DNA of 64,000 bases from Aldrovandia affinis (GCA_029706075.1 JAINUG010000214.1:520001-584000); one strand, 5' to 3'; positions 1-11,612 are shown, numbered from the stretch's first letter. Translations and numbers: made by a program. The notes: generated by a model not told the origin, from the sequence alone.

Positions 1-504
1 CGTCTGCCTCGACTTATTTATTTCTCTTTCTCTCCTTCTTTCTCTCTCTGATAATGGCCCTCCGTGTTCGTTACCTCCTGGAGGCCGGCGCTCCGCGGGT
101 GTGCAGGCGCGGCTCTGATTCACCGATATTCATAAAAAGATCAGAGGAACACAGGCACACAGCCGAAATTGAAATGTCTCAATGTTCCAAATAGATTTTA
201 ATAGGTCTGTCAGGATATTTGATCAGGCTAACAGCCCAGTCGAGCGCTTCGTGTCACACAGACGCTGTGCTCCGGGCCTGCCGTTTGTTTCTATCCCGTA
301 TGAAAGCGCTTTTCGGACGTTCCTTTCGGATAAGAGCTTCTGCTAAGTGAGGACGGTGTGCCGCGGACAGGTCGGGTTGTTGAAAATAAGAGCGCAACAT
401 GGTGATGCGAACCTGACATGAAGTGGAGGTTATTCTGCTTTGTATTCCCCATTTCTCTCCTGATGTTTTTAGTAGCCAATTATACCCTCTCTTTTTCATG
501 TCAA
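1..504. other. Intergenic, no recognisable gene
   Basis: Short reading frames occur on the minus strand but none has a recognisable domain, and a pyrimidine-rich tract sits at the extreme left. The right edge is the start of the L2 element tail. I see nothing functional here. Confidence 0.6.
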
Positions 505-1660
505 TTATCAAATCAAATCAAATCAAATCAAATGTATTTGTATAGCGCTTTTCACAATTGAATTGTCACAAAACTCTTAACAGAGGGGGAACCCAGGCCT
601 AGACCCCCCCAAAAGCAAGCCTAAAGGCAACAGTGGCAAGGAAAAACTCCTTGATAGGGAGAAACCTTGGGAGGAACCAGACTAAAGGGGGGAGCCCATC
701 CTCTTCTGGCCGGCACAGGGTGTGTCCAAAAAGACCATATCATGGTCAGTCCAAGGTGACTCAGGGCTGAAAGACTTTGCCCCTCCTGAGTTAGGTAGTC
801 AGCGGGGGGCTAAACCACGTGAAGAGGGTCCAGATCCAGGAACTGGGGTAGGCATGGGGGTGAGGGTTGATGGGGGCAGCTCACACTTCTCGCAGGATCT
901 AGGGCCGAGACAGAGAAGATAACATGTAGTCAGAAAAAAAGCAGTGCTATAGCCAGTAGCATTATGTAAGAGCAGGGGAGCACAAGCATAGGAAATATAC
1001 AGATAGCCCCGACAGGTGTAAGCTATGGCAGCATACCTATTAGGAGAGGGACAGAGAATACACGCAGCCATGAGAGAGTTCCAAACCATCCACACCTGAT
1101 CAAGGATAACCAGCATAACAGTGGTGGCAACACGTTGAGGAGGTGACAGTATGGAAAGTTTCTCACTCCATAAGACACTAGGGCACGGCCTTCTCCATCT
1201 CTCCACCTAGACTATGTTTGGCAGTAGGCTAGGCTGAAAATATATGTTTTTAATCTAGACTTAAAAACCTCCCTAACATGCCTTGGTAAACCGTTCCACA
1301 ACAGAGGAGCTCTAAAAGAGAAGGCTCTACCACCAGCTGTGCTTTTCAAAATTCTAGGGAGTAATAGATGGCCGGCTTCTTGTGAACGAAGCAGTCGTGT
1401 CGGCTTATAAGGGGCAATCATTTCGGTCAGATATAAAGGTGCAAGTCCGTTCACTGCTTTAAAAGTTAGCAACAGTACTTTATAATCTGCCCGATATTTA
1501 ACAGGAAGGCAATGTAGTGACGCTAACACAGGAGTAATGTGCTCATACTTCCTGGATCTAGTCAAAATATGTGCCACTGTATTCTGTACTAGTTGAAGAG
1601 TCTTTAGAGAGCTACTAGAGGAGCTAGTAGCCGAGCTCTTCCGAGCCGGCACCCGCCATG
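505..1660 (-). mobile_element. L2-clade LINE, 5'-truncated 3' end
   Basis: Read on the minus strand, this starts in the C-terminal part of a LINE reverse-transcriptase ORF, passes through a 3' UTR of about 700 bp, and ends in tandem ATTTG pentamers (505-534 on the plus strand), the usual 3' end of fish L2 elements. The 3' UTR carries segments that recur widely in fish L2 copies, such as the run around 600-720 containing AAGGAAAAACTCC. Truncation at the 5' side is the normal result of incomplete target-primed reverse transcription. The family call rests on memory of typical fish L2 ends, not on a search. Confidence 0.8.
1212..1652 (-). pseudogene. L2 LINE ORF2, C-terminal fragment
   Basis: A 146-residue open frame matches the region after the reverse-transcriptase palm in L2/CR1 LINEs. 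Recognisable segments are LQLVQNTVAHILTRSRKYEH, then ITPVLASLHCLPVKYRADYK, a KAVNGLAPLYL block, and the terminal WNGLPRHVREV and FKSRLKTYIFSLA blocks. These mark the end of the polymerase protein, which normally has an endonuclease and a complete reverse transcriptase upstream; both are missing. The frame is uninterrupted from 1652 to 1212, so the copy is fairly young, but the fragment cannot act alone. The first Met is probably not a native start. Confidence 0.8.
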
Positions 1661-3713
1661 GTCACCGTAACACACAGGACCACTCATATATGCAGCGACC
1701 TCATATCGGCTTCCCTCCCTCCGCAAGCACAAACAGCTAGTATTCTCTCAAGGAAGGGATGTCCGTGAAGGCCAGGGAGGGGTGTAGGTTTAAAAACCGG
1801 TGGGCGTTGGCTTGTTAGCGGCCACTTTGAATGGCATAGAGGCTCGCTTTTTAAACAGCAGCGTCTCCAGACGTCACCTCAGTAGCGCCGAGATTTCGTC
1901 TGGCCTCAGGCGACTAGCTGTTCTCAACCTCTGTGCTGGAAGCACCCCCTGCGCACGCTAGTCTTTGTTCCAATCTCTTAATTAAGGTTGTTGAAAACAC
2001 GCGCTCAGTTTCCATAATTCCGTGCCCGTAACAGATTCTTAACACAATGCAGGTGTGACTCATTACCATTTTCCTTTTGTCTTTGAACTCTTCATTTCTC
2101 CACAGATGGTTGGATTTCAATGGCCAGGTGTCCACACTTTCAGCATTTAGGGCTTCAATGATTTCAGCTGTGGGACTATCAACAAATCAATTAAAAAATT
2201 TAACCTCTTTCAAAAGGAATAATTTGCCGCAACACATTACGGAAAATGGCACGCGTTCCTTTTCTCACAGCCGATCTGACTGTTCTTCGGTGGATGTAAA
2301 ACACAGAAGGTTGATTCTTTGCAACGCGAATGTGTTTCCGACGCGGCGTTGTATTAAGGGGGCAACGTTAAATCATCCCTCGGTAGACGTTAAGTGTCTA
2401 ATTAAGGAGAATTGGCTCGTTGTCAGTGCTGAACCCTATCGCAACGCTGGTGGAAATTACAAGTGACGAGGTAGTAAAATAAAACCGCCACAAAGTAGAT
2501 GAAACGGCGACTTTGGTGTGGTGAGACCTAAACGTTCTCCCACCGCCACTGTCTCCACCCAGCACCTGGCCGCATTGAGTCAGACCACAAAGACAAGCGG
2601 AGATTAAACTGTCTTGCATTCAGAAAGATTCTAATAATGACAGTAAAAAAGTTGAAAAATACTTGTTTTGTTGTGTGTGCAGTATGTTGAATGACATAGA
2701 AACAAATGTATGTAGAAACAAAATAAAATAAAAAAAGGTGTACAGACAGGTGGTCAATTTGGGAATAACGCTCCAGCGATTAAGAGCCTTACATCCCGGG
2801 TCCTCTCAGGCTGGCTTGCATCGCTCGTTATGTGCTCTGTCCGCCCCCCCTTTTCTGCCAATCGGATTGTATTCCTGTTCCTTGTTGACTTTAATTAGGG
2901 CTCATCCTATAAAGGGCTGGATGTCCATTGAACTCTATTTGCACTCTGTGAAAGTCCAAAGACCTCAATACCATAGTAATCTCTTCACAGCTCTTGCTCT
3001 GTCTGGTGTATGTCACTTATAGGCCTTCGTGTCCCGCTATTCTTTTCTCTTAAGCATGTTGCTTATCTCTGCGATAACTAATCGTGGGTTTTTGCACACC
3101 AATTGTTATTGGCACAACAACTCTGTTGTGCATATACTTTTATTTTGTATTCGTATTAGAATGACTTTGCACGTCCCTTCGTTATGATTGGTGGTCTTGC
3201 GTCAGTTTCCTGTCTGCACTGCTGTAAATGAGAATTTGCTTAAAATTGTTGGCTGAGCACACTTCCTGATTGGCTGCGTGGAGAACCTGCTTTGTATTTC
3301 AACTGATTCAAGCTCTGGGACAAGCTGGCTGTGTTTACACCACTTTCCTTAAACTCACAATCAACAAATACATGGGGAAAGCACTTCTGACAGAATAAAG
3401 ATGAGATTCCTGAATTATTCTTGACAAATAATTTGGGCTAATAATGAATCCATCTGCTATGGTTTTTAGCGGATTTGAGTGGATCTTCGTTCTCAAAGGT
3501 TAACCGTAAAATGTGTTGAGACATTCTTTAAAATGGGGTGCCATTTCAGAGGCATTAGCTAAATTTCCTCACCAATCTTGTTTTTGTGTTTTTATAAGAA
3601 AAAAAGCCCACATTACTTGCACGTCAAGTACCGAACAAAAGAGATTAGCATTGCAAAAATCTCCAGTGTGGGTGAAAGTAACTGAGTTTTCTGGATTCCA
3701 TCCAACAATTTAA
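1661..3713. other. Intergenic single-copy DNA
   Basis: No supported gene. Stretches around 2880-3010 and 3050-3500 are AT-rich, carry TAATTA-like motifs and lack repeat signatures, so they could be conserved noncoding DNA; this is only an impression. The frames at 2077-2466 and 2738-3022 show no domain and are probably chance. Confidence 0.5.
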
Positions 3714-3925
3714 AATGCAATCATTTAGCAGACTTTTCTTTATCCAAAGAGACTTACAAAAAGTGAATTCAGCTCGAGGAGATGAACAACCACTTGCTGC
3801 TACAAAGTCTGAGCACATCAGTCGTCAAGTACACCACATAAACAATGCAAGCGCTAATTACAAAGGACATGAACAATAAGTGCAACAGACTGAAAGTTAT
3901 TTAAATGTCGTGCCGCGCCACCACA
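3714..3925 (-). mobile_element. LINE 3' end with stem-loop tail
   Basis: On the minus strand this ends in a variant of the tail GTAAGTCTCTTTGGATAAAG followed by TCTGCTAAATG, the stem-loop typical of fish L2-type LINEs and their SINE partners. Upstream of the tail the sequence differs from the other LINE copies here, so it may be another subfamily or a SINE. The 5' boundary is approximate. Confidence 0.55.
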
Positions 3926-4108
3926 GTGGCCCAATTGCATTGAAGTTGTGTCCCCCTCCCCTCCCCGCTCCAGATGTTGGAGTAAGTTATTGTTCAAATC
4001 GCAGTCACTTGCGGTACTCTGCCTAAAGGATTATTATGAACGAATCATCAATGAAGAACTTGATTAATTGAATCGGGTGTTTTTAACGCTGGGCTAGAAT
4101 GAAAGCCA

Positions 4109-4307
4109 GCCCCCACACTGGCCCTTCTGCCCCTCACCGGCCCTTCTGCCCCCACACCAGCCCTTCTGCCCCCACACCGGCCCTTCTGCCCCCACACCGG
4201 CCCTTCTGCGCCCACACCGGCCCTTCTGCCACCACACTGGCCCTTCTGCGCCCACACCGGCCCTTCTGCACCCACACCGGCCCTTCTGCCCCCACACCGG
4301 CCCTTCT
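4109..4307. repeat. 20-bp minisatellite, 10 copies
   Basis: Ten head-to-tail copies of the unit GCCCCCACACCGGCCCTTCT; the second copy has lost one base, giving 199 bp in total. Substitutions are few and scattered. Reading frames on both strands across it (for example 4099-4353) are by-products of the repeat and are not genes. Confidence 0.95.
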
Positions 4308-4974
4308 CGTATACGATTGGACACAGTTTTACAGCATCTGTCTCGTACTATAATTAGCAGTTGTTGTTACAGCGACTACTAAAAAATGTCTCGCTGTTAA
4401 AACAAAAGTTTTGCATCCAAAAACAGTGACTCCTGGTCATCCACAAAATATTTACATGCGTATTCTGTTCCATGAGTAACACCTCCACCAGAGTTCACTG
4501 TGTAAACAGTGAGATGTGGGTCCCTCGCCACACTGCTCCTCACTCCAGCACAGTAGGGGGCGCTGTGCACCTTTTCAGTCAGCTGGCCCACTGTTAATTA
4601 TACCCAAGAAGAAAAGTGTAAGAGTGGCAACAGTTGGGGTTGAACTCTTAATAATAAGTAGCATCATTAATTTCATTTTTGTCGCCGAGAGGTTTGTTTC
4701 TAATGGCTTCTAATGTGTGTGTGTTATACGGTCTCTTAATTTGCACTTATTAACTTACTAGAGGTTTTATATTTTGTTATCTCACTGTTGAAATATGTTG
4801 AAGCTTCACACCATCTGCCGGTGCTGTTTATAAATAAACCACCTTGCCGTGAACCACGCACGTCGCCTCCTGCATCTGCCCGTCGCCCCTCTCTGTGTGT
4901 GACTCTCGCTACCTTCCCAGTGAGCACGCCCCTAACGGACCGGCCACCGCTGCAAGCCCGCCGGCGACTGGAAC
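4308..4974. other. Intergenic, no recognisable gene
   Basis: Unremarkable AT-rich DNA, then GC-richer sequence from about 4850 that leads into the LINE fragment. No domain is visible in any frame. Confidence 0.5.
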
Positions 4975-5340
4975 ATTCCCCAGCTCTTCTGACACCAGCT
5001 GATACTCCACTGCTCGGCACGCTTCACTGGCTCCCTACAGCAGCACGAATCACATTTAAATCACTGGTGCTGGCATATCAGGCCGCAAAGGGAACTGCTC
5101 ACTCCTGCCTCCAGACACTCATCACACCCTACACCCCAGCCAGACCCCTCCGCTCCGCCTCCTCTGGCAAACTGACTGTCCCATCCCTCCGGGCGCCCGG
5201 CAGCCAATCCTCGCGGTCTCGTCCTCTTCTCTGTCCTGACCACTCGCTGGTGGAATGATCTTCTGCACTCGGTCAGGACCGCAGAATCACTGGCCATCTT
5301 CCGCAAGAGACTAAAACCCACCTCTTCAGACTCCACTACC
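4975..5340 (+). pseudogene. LINE reverse transcriptase, C-terminal fragment
   Basis: The translation contains LLGTLHWLPTAARITFKSLV, LAYQAAKGTAHSCLQTLITP and ARPLRSASSGKL, the region after the palm domain in L2-type LINEs. The matching protein then changes frame: the expected block with WWNDLLHSVRTAESLAIFRK lies in another frame from about 5250. At least one frameshift therefore disrupts it. All catalytic parts of the polymerase are absent. Confidence 0.75.
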
Positions 5341-5582
5341 ACTGATTCTGTACATTAATGAACTGACATCACCACTGTATACATATATAATAATTAAAAC
5401 TATTAAAATCTAACTTGTCTCTCCCTGTGTTATAGGTGCGGCGTGCAGCTGTCTGTGGTGAGGTCAGTTGCAGTGTTACTGTACTGACCTCTTGCGCTAG
5501 CTGTGATTGTTCTTACATGTTTAAATGCGCTCGCTGTATGTCGTTCCAGATAAGAGCGTCTGCTAAATGCCTAAAATGTAAA
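4975..5582 (+). mobile_element. L2/UnaL2-like LINE 3' fragment
   Basis: This is a 5'-truncated LINE copy: the end of ORF2 followed by a 3' UTR of about 240 bp ending in GATAAGAGCGTCTGCTAAATG-type stem-loop and AAATGT repeats near 5550-5582. The 3' UTR matches the copies at 19404-19605 and 40006-40411, so all three belong to one family. Conserved landmarks shared by them include CTCTTCTCTGTCCTGACC, the block CAGACTCCACTACCACTGA, and TGATTGTTC near the end. Confidence 0.8.
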
Positions 5583-6604
5583 TGTGCTCATCGACTCGCT
5601 CGACTGCCTCCACTGCACTGTCTGCCGGCATCCCGCTACATTGCCAACTTTCAAACCACTGGTGAGCCGACAGCTGTGCCGACGGAGGGCCGCTGGCAGG
5701 CATACTTGCTGGGGCCTGATGATAGCAATGGCGGTCTCTCACCAATCTCAAACATTCCTGGGAGTGCTGTCTGAAGCAGCCCCCACCCCCCTGGTGTTTC
5801 ACTAGATATAACACCAGAGATTGCCAAGGCGTGCCATTCAGATTCTGATAAACACGCTGTTCCTATGTTCACTTCCCGATGCGTTGTAAGGCCTTCTGGA
5901 ATCGGAATGGACAAAACGAGCTGTCCTTGAAGGGGTTGAAATATCGTGAACTTAATAGTTAATAATCACTGTAGTTGCTTATGAGACTGTCACATTGGGC
6001 ATCGAAACCACGGGAGAATTGGCAGAGAGTATTTTAAGCACCGCAGCTGTTAAAAGCTAGGTCAAAGTCAACAGGAGCACAATGTTGCATTCGCCACCGT
6101 TTAGCCACATTTTACCGACCGCGGAAACCACCGAAGCTCAAACATTCATCATTCTCCGTCCTCAAAAGGAAAACGAGCAGCTTTCACCCCGGGTTGGGAA
6201 CGGCGCAGGCACTGCAAATGGGTGAAAACAGCCCAACAAAAAGAAAACATCCAAGGCGCTCTTTTTGTGAGCGAGAAAAAGCATGTTAAAAGCCTTTGGC
6301 ACATCAGGAGCAAGGCAGAGAAATGAGGGCACTTTTGTCCTGTGTCCTTTCACCAGTACTGACAGTGCTGCGCTCCGCAACAAAACATTCTCATTTATTC
6401 TCCATTCTTGTTTCGCAGCTTGTGTTTGCTATTGTACCGCTATTTGTGTGGGTTTCAGCAATATGACTTAACGGGTAATGCCCCTGGTGGATAAATGTGT
6501 TTGTGTTGCTTTGACACTCGAGTCATAAATAGACTGTTATGGCAACACTTCAGCTGGATGAAAAAAAATATTGAAAAAAAAGTCAAGAAGTGAAAATAAA
6601 TCAA
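5583..6604. other. Intergenic, no recognisable gene
   Basis: Several overlapping frames on both strands at 5436-5914 are unsupported by domains. 6480-6600 is AT-rich with A-runs, just upstream of the SINE insertion. Nothing functional is recognised. Confidence 0.5.
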
Positions 6605-6996
6605 GATGTTAATTTCGTAGGGCTCAAGGGCAGATCAAGGTTGTGGGTTCGATCCCACGGGGCTACATGTCCGTCGTTCGGATGGGACGGTAAAAACCGA
6701 GGTCCTGACTCTGTGGTCATAAAAGATCCCATGGCGCTTTTCGAAAAAGAGTAAGGTGTTAACCCGGTGTTCAGGCCAAATTCCCAACCAAGACAATATT
6801 TATACATGGAATTCATTCATTGCCTCTCCACTGTGTATCTGATGTGCAGTGAGTTTATATTGATGCACTATGGCTGCCATCGCGTTCACCCAGGTGGGTG
6901 CTGCACATTGGTGCTGGTTGAGGTGAGTTGCCCATATCATTGTAAAGCGCTTTAGGTTCCATGAACCAGTGCTATATAAATCCAATGTTCAATTCA
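6605..6996 (+). mobile_element. tRNA-derived SINE, family C, copy 1
   Basis: The head carries a B-box-like GGTTGTGGGTTCGATCCC, while the A-box part is short compared with the copy at 12236-12652, so the 5' end is slightly truncated or rearranged. The body is shared with that copy, including GTAAAAACCGAGG and CATCGCGTTCACCCAGGTGG. The tail ends GCGCTTTAGG...GCTATATAAATCCAATGTTCAA, resembling the L2 end at 505-560. SINEs carry an internal RNA polymerase III promoter and encode no protein; they depend on LINE enzymes. Confidence 0.8.
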
Positions 6997-7019
6997 ACCT
7001 TTGTCTTCACCTACTTGAG

Positions 7020-7120
7020 GGAAGTAGACCAAATTCCAGTCCTGGGGGGCTGGTGTATATGCAGGGTTATCTTGCCCTGGTTCAATTAGCTGGGTGCACC
7101 AATGCTGGTTCTCTCAGCCT
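7020..7120 (+). mobile_element. Possible DNA-transposon terminus
   Basis: The phrase TTCCAGTCCTGGGGGGCTGG followed by GTATATGCAGGGTT resembles ends of short non-autonomous DNA elements common in fishes; a similar phrase occurs at 29708-29800. No paired terminal repeat was found, so it is a fragment at best. Confidence 0.3.
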
Positions 7121-7688
7121 AGATCACAGTAAGCCATTTCATACAGGGACACGTGAACAGCCATCAGCTGTCATTCATGAGCTTGTCAAGAAATGTAGCT
7201 AAAATGTCCGATCACGTAAAATGGCCAGGCTAATTGAACAATAAAGAGCAAGAAGTTGGCATGAAATCCAGAAACCGATACAGCCCCTCCTTGCTCCCAC
7301 CACTGATCTATTTGGATATTGAAATTGAGATGTCAGTAGTGTCAACAACAACAACAAATATATAACAAGTCAAACATGACAAGGCCTGGTTCTGTACGTT
7401 CACCCAAACACTTTTGCTTGAGTTATGACTCTCTGATGAGGAAGGAAGCCTCTGTGTTTTCTGAATCCCTGTGGAAGCCGTATTATTTTGCAGCGCGCCG
7501 ATCGCTAAGTAGCGTACGGCTGCACATGTCACGGTTCGCCTTGGTTGAAGATAATTCTTGCTTTTGCCTCCCAACTTGTTTTTCCTGTCAAAGCTGCAGC
7601 CAGGAGAGCTAATCTAATTAGCGCCTGCAGTTTCACACACCCATTTCTCCTCTAGGTGATTAGCATGTTTATACGTGTGTTTACACAT

Positions 7689-7880
7689 AATCTTACACCA
7701 TGCGCACATTCATTTGGTGTTTATTTTTACGAACGGATATCGCATCCGCTCCCCGCGCTAGAGAACAGTGGTGTTTACGTGAATCTTACACAATGCGCAC
7801 ATGATCTTGTGTTTATTTTTTGAGCAAATATAGACTTAGCACCCGCTCCTCGTGTGAGAGAGACGGTGGTGTAAGGTGGG
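7689..7880. repeat. Diverged 93-bp tandem duplication
   Basis: Two neighbouring units start at 7689 and 7782 with AATCTTACACCATGCGCACA and AATCTTACACAATGCGCACA. Both continue with GTGTTTATTTTT, a CCGCTCC block and GTGGTGT. The copies have diverged by substitutions and small indels, so the duplication is old. Confidence 0.75.
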
Positions 7881-9360
7881 TGTGGGAGGGGGGTGGGGGG
7901 GAATGTCGTTTCCTCTCTCCTCAGAAATCGACATTAGTTCTGCTCGCATGACCGAACGCTGCTTCAGATCTTTCAGATCTCCAGATTTTTTATTTTATTT
8001 TTTTCCGCCATTTCCAATTTCTCTCCAGAACGTAAATCGGCGTGACTCAAAGTGACAATGTTTTAATGGCACACCACAACATGTCTGTTTTGTCACACAT
8101 GCACACACACTCACACACATTTGTGTATATAATATACACTGCCTTAAGTTATTTTTCTCCATAGAATCGAAATGTATCTGTATCTGACGAAACACCAAAC
8201 TGTCTAGCAGACAGCCCAAAAAAGTAACATGATATGGCAATCATGGAACTGAATAAATGGTCATACGCACGTTCATATATTCCACCTGACTCTTGCGTGC
8301 GCCGGGAGCTGAATCTGTCAGTCGAACACCTTTCTCCTTCGATCACAGTTAATTGAGATGAAGTGTTAACTAGGTCTCCCTAGTTGAAAATCGCAATTTG
8401 CACATTCGATAAAGTCTTCTATTAAAGGTAATGAGTACGGACGGAGGAACCGCAATTATGAAATACAATCAAGCGGGTGGACACAAATCATTCGAGAGCG
8501 ATAAGGAGTCCGATTCGATGAAATAAACCCGCGCTAATATGTACTATAATCATCCATGTTTTAATGAAAGCCTGAATTAAACATGGCTGACCATTTGCAA
8601 CTCCTAAGGACTAACTTTACAAGGTTATGCAAAAGTTTGCTGCTTTGTTTTAAAAAAATATATAATTGAAGCAACTTGCATGATGCTACACTCCAGTGAA
8701 AGGCAAACTTGAGTGGCGGGCATGGGGACATTAACATTCGTTTTGGCGGACGTGAATGTCAATTCGTCATTGTCCTCTTTTTTGCCACGTGCTTCCACGA
8801 GAAGCAACGCGAGGCTTTCTGCGTTTCGCCCAGATTCGTTCACGCTGCGGTCAGAGGATTGACTTAGCATTCCTGAATATAAAAAAAAGACAAAAGAAAT
8901 AAAAAATGAAAATAAATAGAGGGAAAGTTTTCTCCGTCGCGGCGCCTGTCTCCCGGGATCCCCCCGTGATCGCGACCCAGGCCCTCGCTCTCATAAATCA
9001 CTCCCGCAAATGGGTCTCCCGCTCCGCCTGCGTCTGACCCCCTTCCGCAACTCGTACGAGAGCGCACCCCGAAGCGTTTTAATTATACTGTAAATGGGTG
9101 ATTCTTTAATTACTCTCAAAATTAATGTCTCCAAAGGGTTTTTTTGAATTCGAAGGCAAAAAGAGAGGATCTTTTTGAATGTACGCTTTTTTTCAAAGAT
9201 GGCTGGCAAAAAAAATCTGGCTTAACGCTGCTCGATTTGGCTCGTTTTAGAACAACTCTGAACCATGTAAAAGGCCATTTTTCTTAATGCCTCTCCTTGC
9301 TTATTTTATTTTTCCCATTTAAGTCAATATTTTAGCAGCTACCCAGCAAGCACACTACAT
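7881..9360. other. Intergenic single-copy DNA, CNE-like in part
   Basis: No gene is supported. Around 8930-9070 is CpG-rich, and 9075-9330 is AT-rich with TAATTA-like and TTTAATTA motifs and no repeat signature, the texture often seen in conserved noncoding elements. A short CA tract lies at 8097-8120. Conservation cannot be tested here. Confidence 0.4.
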
Positions 9361-9364
9361 CCTT

Positions 9365-9385
9365 GCGATGGCTATATAAAGGTGC
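9365..9385 (+). promoter_or_regulatory. TATA-like element upstream of exon-like ORF
   Basis: GGCTATATAAAGG lies about 485 bp upstream of the ATG at 9861. The intervening DNA is CpG-containing and includes an octamer-like ATGCAAAT at 9522-9529. The promoter call is a suggestion; the whole block could also be the 5' part of a DNA transposon. Confidence 0.25.
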
Positions 9386-9860
9386 GTGTCCACCAGAAGC
9401 GAAGAAAGCGGCCGGAAATCGTTCATTTTCAACGGGAGCAGGCGACGTAGGGCGAAGCGACCGTTGGCGGCGTGAAGTCAGCGCGCTCAGTGACGAAAGA
9501 AAGTTGAACAGACTTTCACTTTATGCAAATTAGTGGTGACTTGGTTTGCCCTTATTTCTCCCCACCATAAACTAAAGTGCACGCTTAGCTGGTTTGTGTG
9601 ATGTGAGTGCGAACACACTGTTCAAGTCAAATGATTTACTGTCAATGTCGTGATGGTAGTTGCTTTGTGTTCTATGGTCTCGACTCGGTTCACTCTATTG
9701 CAAACTTGATAGCTGGACGTGCACAACTTAGCCTGCTCTTCACAAAAGCTGTTTGTGTGGGAACGCCCACACGAGCAGCCATTGGCTAGTGATCAAAGCA
9801 ACGTCTAGAGAGAAAATCACTTCCGGTGGATCCCGAGGGTAAGAGCGGTACATCTGCAAT

Positions 9861-10363
9861 ATGTCTATCAACGTGGCTATCGACAATCTAATTCTTTAAA
9901 AAATATATTTTGTTTCCCATTTTTCACCGTTTTTCTCCCAATTTGGTAGCCAATTATACCCTCTAATTCATTTGATTCGCCCTCCCCCACGAACTCACCG
10001 CCCATTCTCCGGGTCAAGCCAATTCCCCCGAGGCCGGCGATGATCCCCCTCCTCTGAGACGGAACTCGCTCACGGAACTTCTGGAGGCTCACCATCCCCC
10101 CTCCCCCTGGGGCGGACAGCCAAACGCCGACCCCGGTCGGGGTCAGGGCCGGTCTGACACAGTCGGGTTTCGAACCGCGACCGCAATAGGCAGCTCACAC
10201 TCGCAAAGCGCCAGCCAGTGCGAGTGCGTTAGACCGCTGCGCTATCCGAGGCCCCTCAACCATCTAATCCTGATGCCCCGGAGATGTAATGCCGATGAGA
10301 AAATGCTCAAAGAAATTCCTGTTCCATATGAATTGGCAGAGATCATATTGACTGCTCAGAGAG
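9861..10363 (+). pseudogene. Exon-like reading frame split by a SINE
   Basis: From ATG at 9861 the frame reads MSINVAIDNL and is then interrupted by a minus-strand SINE of about 365 bp. If the SINE and its target duplication are set aside, the frame continues on the other side (10262 onward) through DEKMLKEIPVPYELAEI to a consensus splice donor, AGAG/GTATGTG, at 10363/10364. The ATG has an in-frame TAA 21 bases upstream, so the start is plausible. Total exon coding length would be about 44 residues. I do not recognise the protein. Either this is exon 1 of a host gene broken by the SINE, or part of an unrecognised transposon. No downstream exon was found within the window. Confidence 0.35.
9891..10259 (-). 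mobile_element. tRNA-derived SINE, family A, copy 1
   Basis: On the minus strand the head begins GGGGCCTCGGATAGCGCAGC, with an A-box-like part, and B-box GGTTTCGAACCGCGA read as TCGCGGTTCGAAACC. The A-rich end is the T-run at 9892-9910. Near-matching flanks containing ATCTAAT (9885-9891 and 10262-10268) are the likely target-site duplication. It lies inside the exon-like frame. Confidence 0.85.
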
Positions 10364-10470
10364 GTATGTGCTCACTGGGTATTAATAATTCATGTAAATT
10401 ATAGTTGGTTGGTGAAGCATTGATGTTTTACATGAGTGCGTCTCTGTTCACAGTACACATTTCCAGGACT

Positions 10471-10600
10471 GTGCTTGACTAAGTTTGCTAGACTGGGCTT
10501 GTGACCAGAAGGTCTTGGGGTCAGATCCCAGACAGGGGCACTGCTGCTGTGCCCATTAGCTAGGTGCTTAACCCGAAGCATTTGAAATGAAAAATCCATT
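10471..10600 (+). mobile_element. tRNA-like SINE fragment
   Basis: The order is GGGCTTGTGACCAGAAGGTC, then a B-box-like GGGGTCAGATCCCAG, then GCACTGCTGCTGTGCCCATT and AGCTAGGTGCTTAACCC. This resembles widespread fish SINEs with a TGTGCCC...AGGTGCTTAACC body. The 3' end fades into unique DNA. Confidence 0.55.
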
Positions 10601-11509
10601 TGCATGAATAGATGTGCCAGCCAGACAAATGAATAACAAAGGTTAATCATGGTTTTGCTGTCGTTACTCTCACAGTGTAGAACTGTCATTTAAAAAAAAC
10701 TGAGTTTTTGTCAAAAATAAAAAGTACCTCTTTAACACCTTTTTACATTACATTCGAAATATGAAAATTACCAGTCTCCCTTTCCAGCACCAATGTAGAT
10801 TAATTTTGTTTTGGCAAAAGACCAAGACTATGAAAAAACAAATTCTCAAAATGTCATACACATCAGTTCACTAGATTTTATGAAAAAGACAAGTGAGATG
10901 AACCATTAGCATTTTCTAATAAATACATTTGAACTTCTACAGACAGCGCTTTACAGTTTCTCACCAAATGAGAACATAGTTAGCTTGCCTGTTAGCCAGG
11001 GCACTTTAGTTTGACCATGCTGGAAACTGGAAGCCATTGCAACACACAAGAGCCATTGTTTACAGCCATCATTTAGAGCCAAAATGGCAGTGACCAGCAG
11101 TCCCCTGAAGCACTGTTATGACAATGGCGTTGCACACGTCTTCCTCTCAAAGACATTGAGTGCTGCGGTGCACTGAACACAGTGGCTCAGTAACATTTGT
11201 TCGCATCTAGTTCGTCAGTGGATGAGCTTAGGTTCGTTCTTGTAAAAGGATAGAACTTTGTACTTTTTATTTATAGAATTTATTACTTTGTACTTTTTAT
11301 AGGCAAACGCGTGACAATGACGTGTAGACTGGCTCTAACCTTTACTGATATTGTGGAAGATGCAGACATGAACCAGGATCACAACGTAACCCTGCCCACT
11401 CCCAAACTTGAAAGAAGACATACACAAATCCCCAATACCACACAGTACATCACATGCAAACTTGCTGCAAACTTTACTTATGTTGAGGATGACTGTGATA
11501 TGTGACTTG
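10601..11509. other. Intergenic, no recognisable gene
   Basis: AT-rich DNA with short direct repeats of TTTGTACTTTTTAT at about 11252-11300. Small frames at 11311-11505 have no domain support. Confidence 0.45.
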
Positions 11510-11612
11510 GGCTATTCGAGTCCAGGCTAGATGCAGTACTAGACTCTTTAGGTTAGGACATGCCAAGCCTAGATGGGCTGAACGGCCCGTTCTCGTAATT
11601 ATGTATTCTTAT
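11510..11612 (+). mobile_element. Retroelement 3' tail fragment
   Basis: The phrase GATGGGCTGAACGGCCCGTT followed by CTCGTAATTATG and TTCTTATG is a common 3' end of fish retroposons. It runs straight into the CACT-rich microsatellite, which could have grown from the element's tail repeats. The upstream boundary is unclear. Confidence 0.45.

Noticed and set aside
4109..4307. CRISPR-like array
   Set aside because: Repeats are directly adjacent with no unique spacers, and the genome is a vertebrate one. The arrays at 12852 and 38192 are rejected for the same reason.
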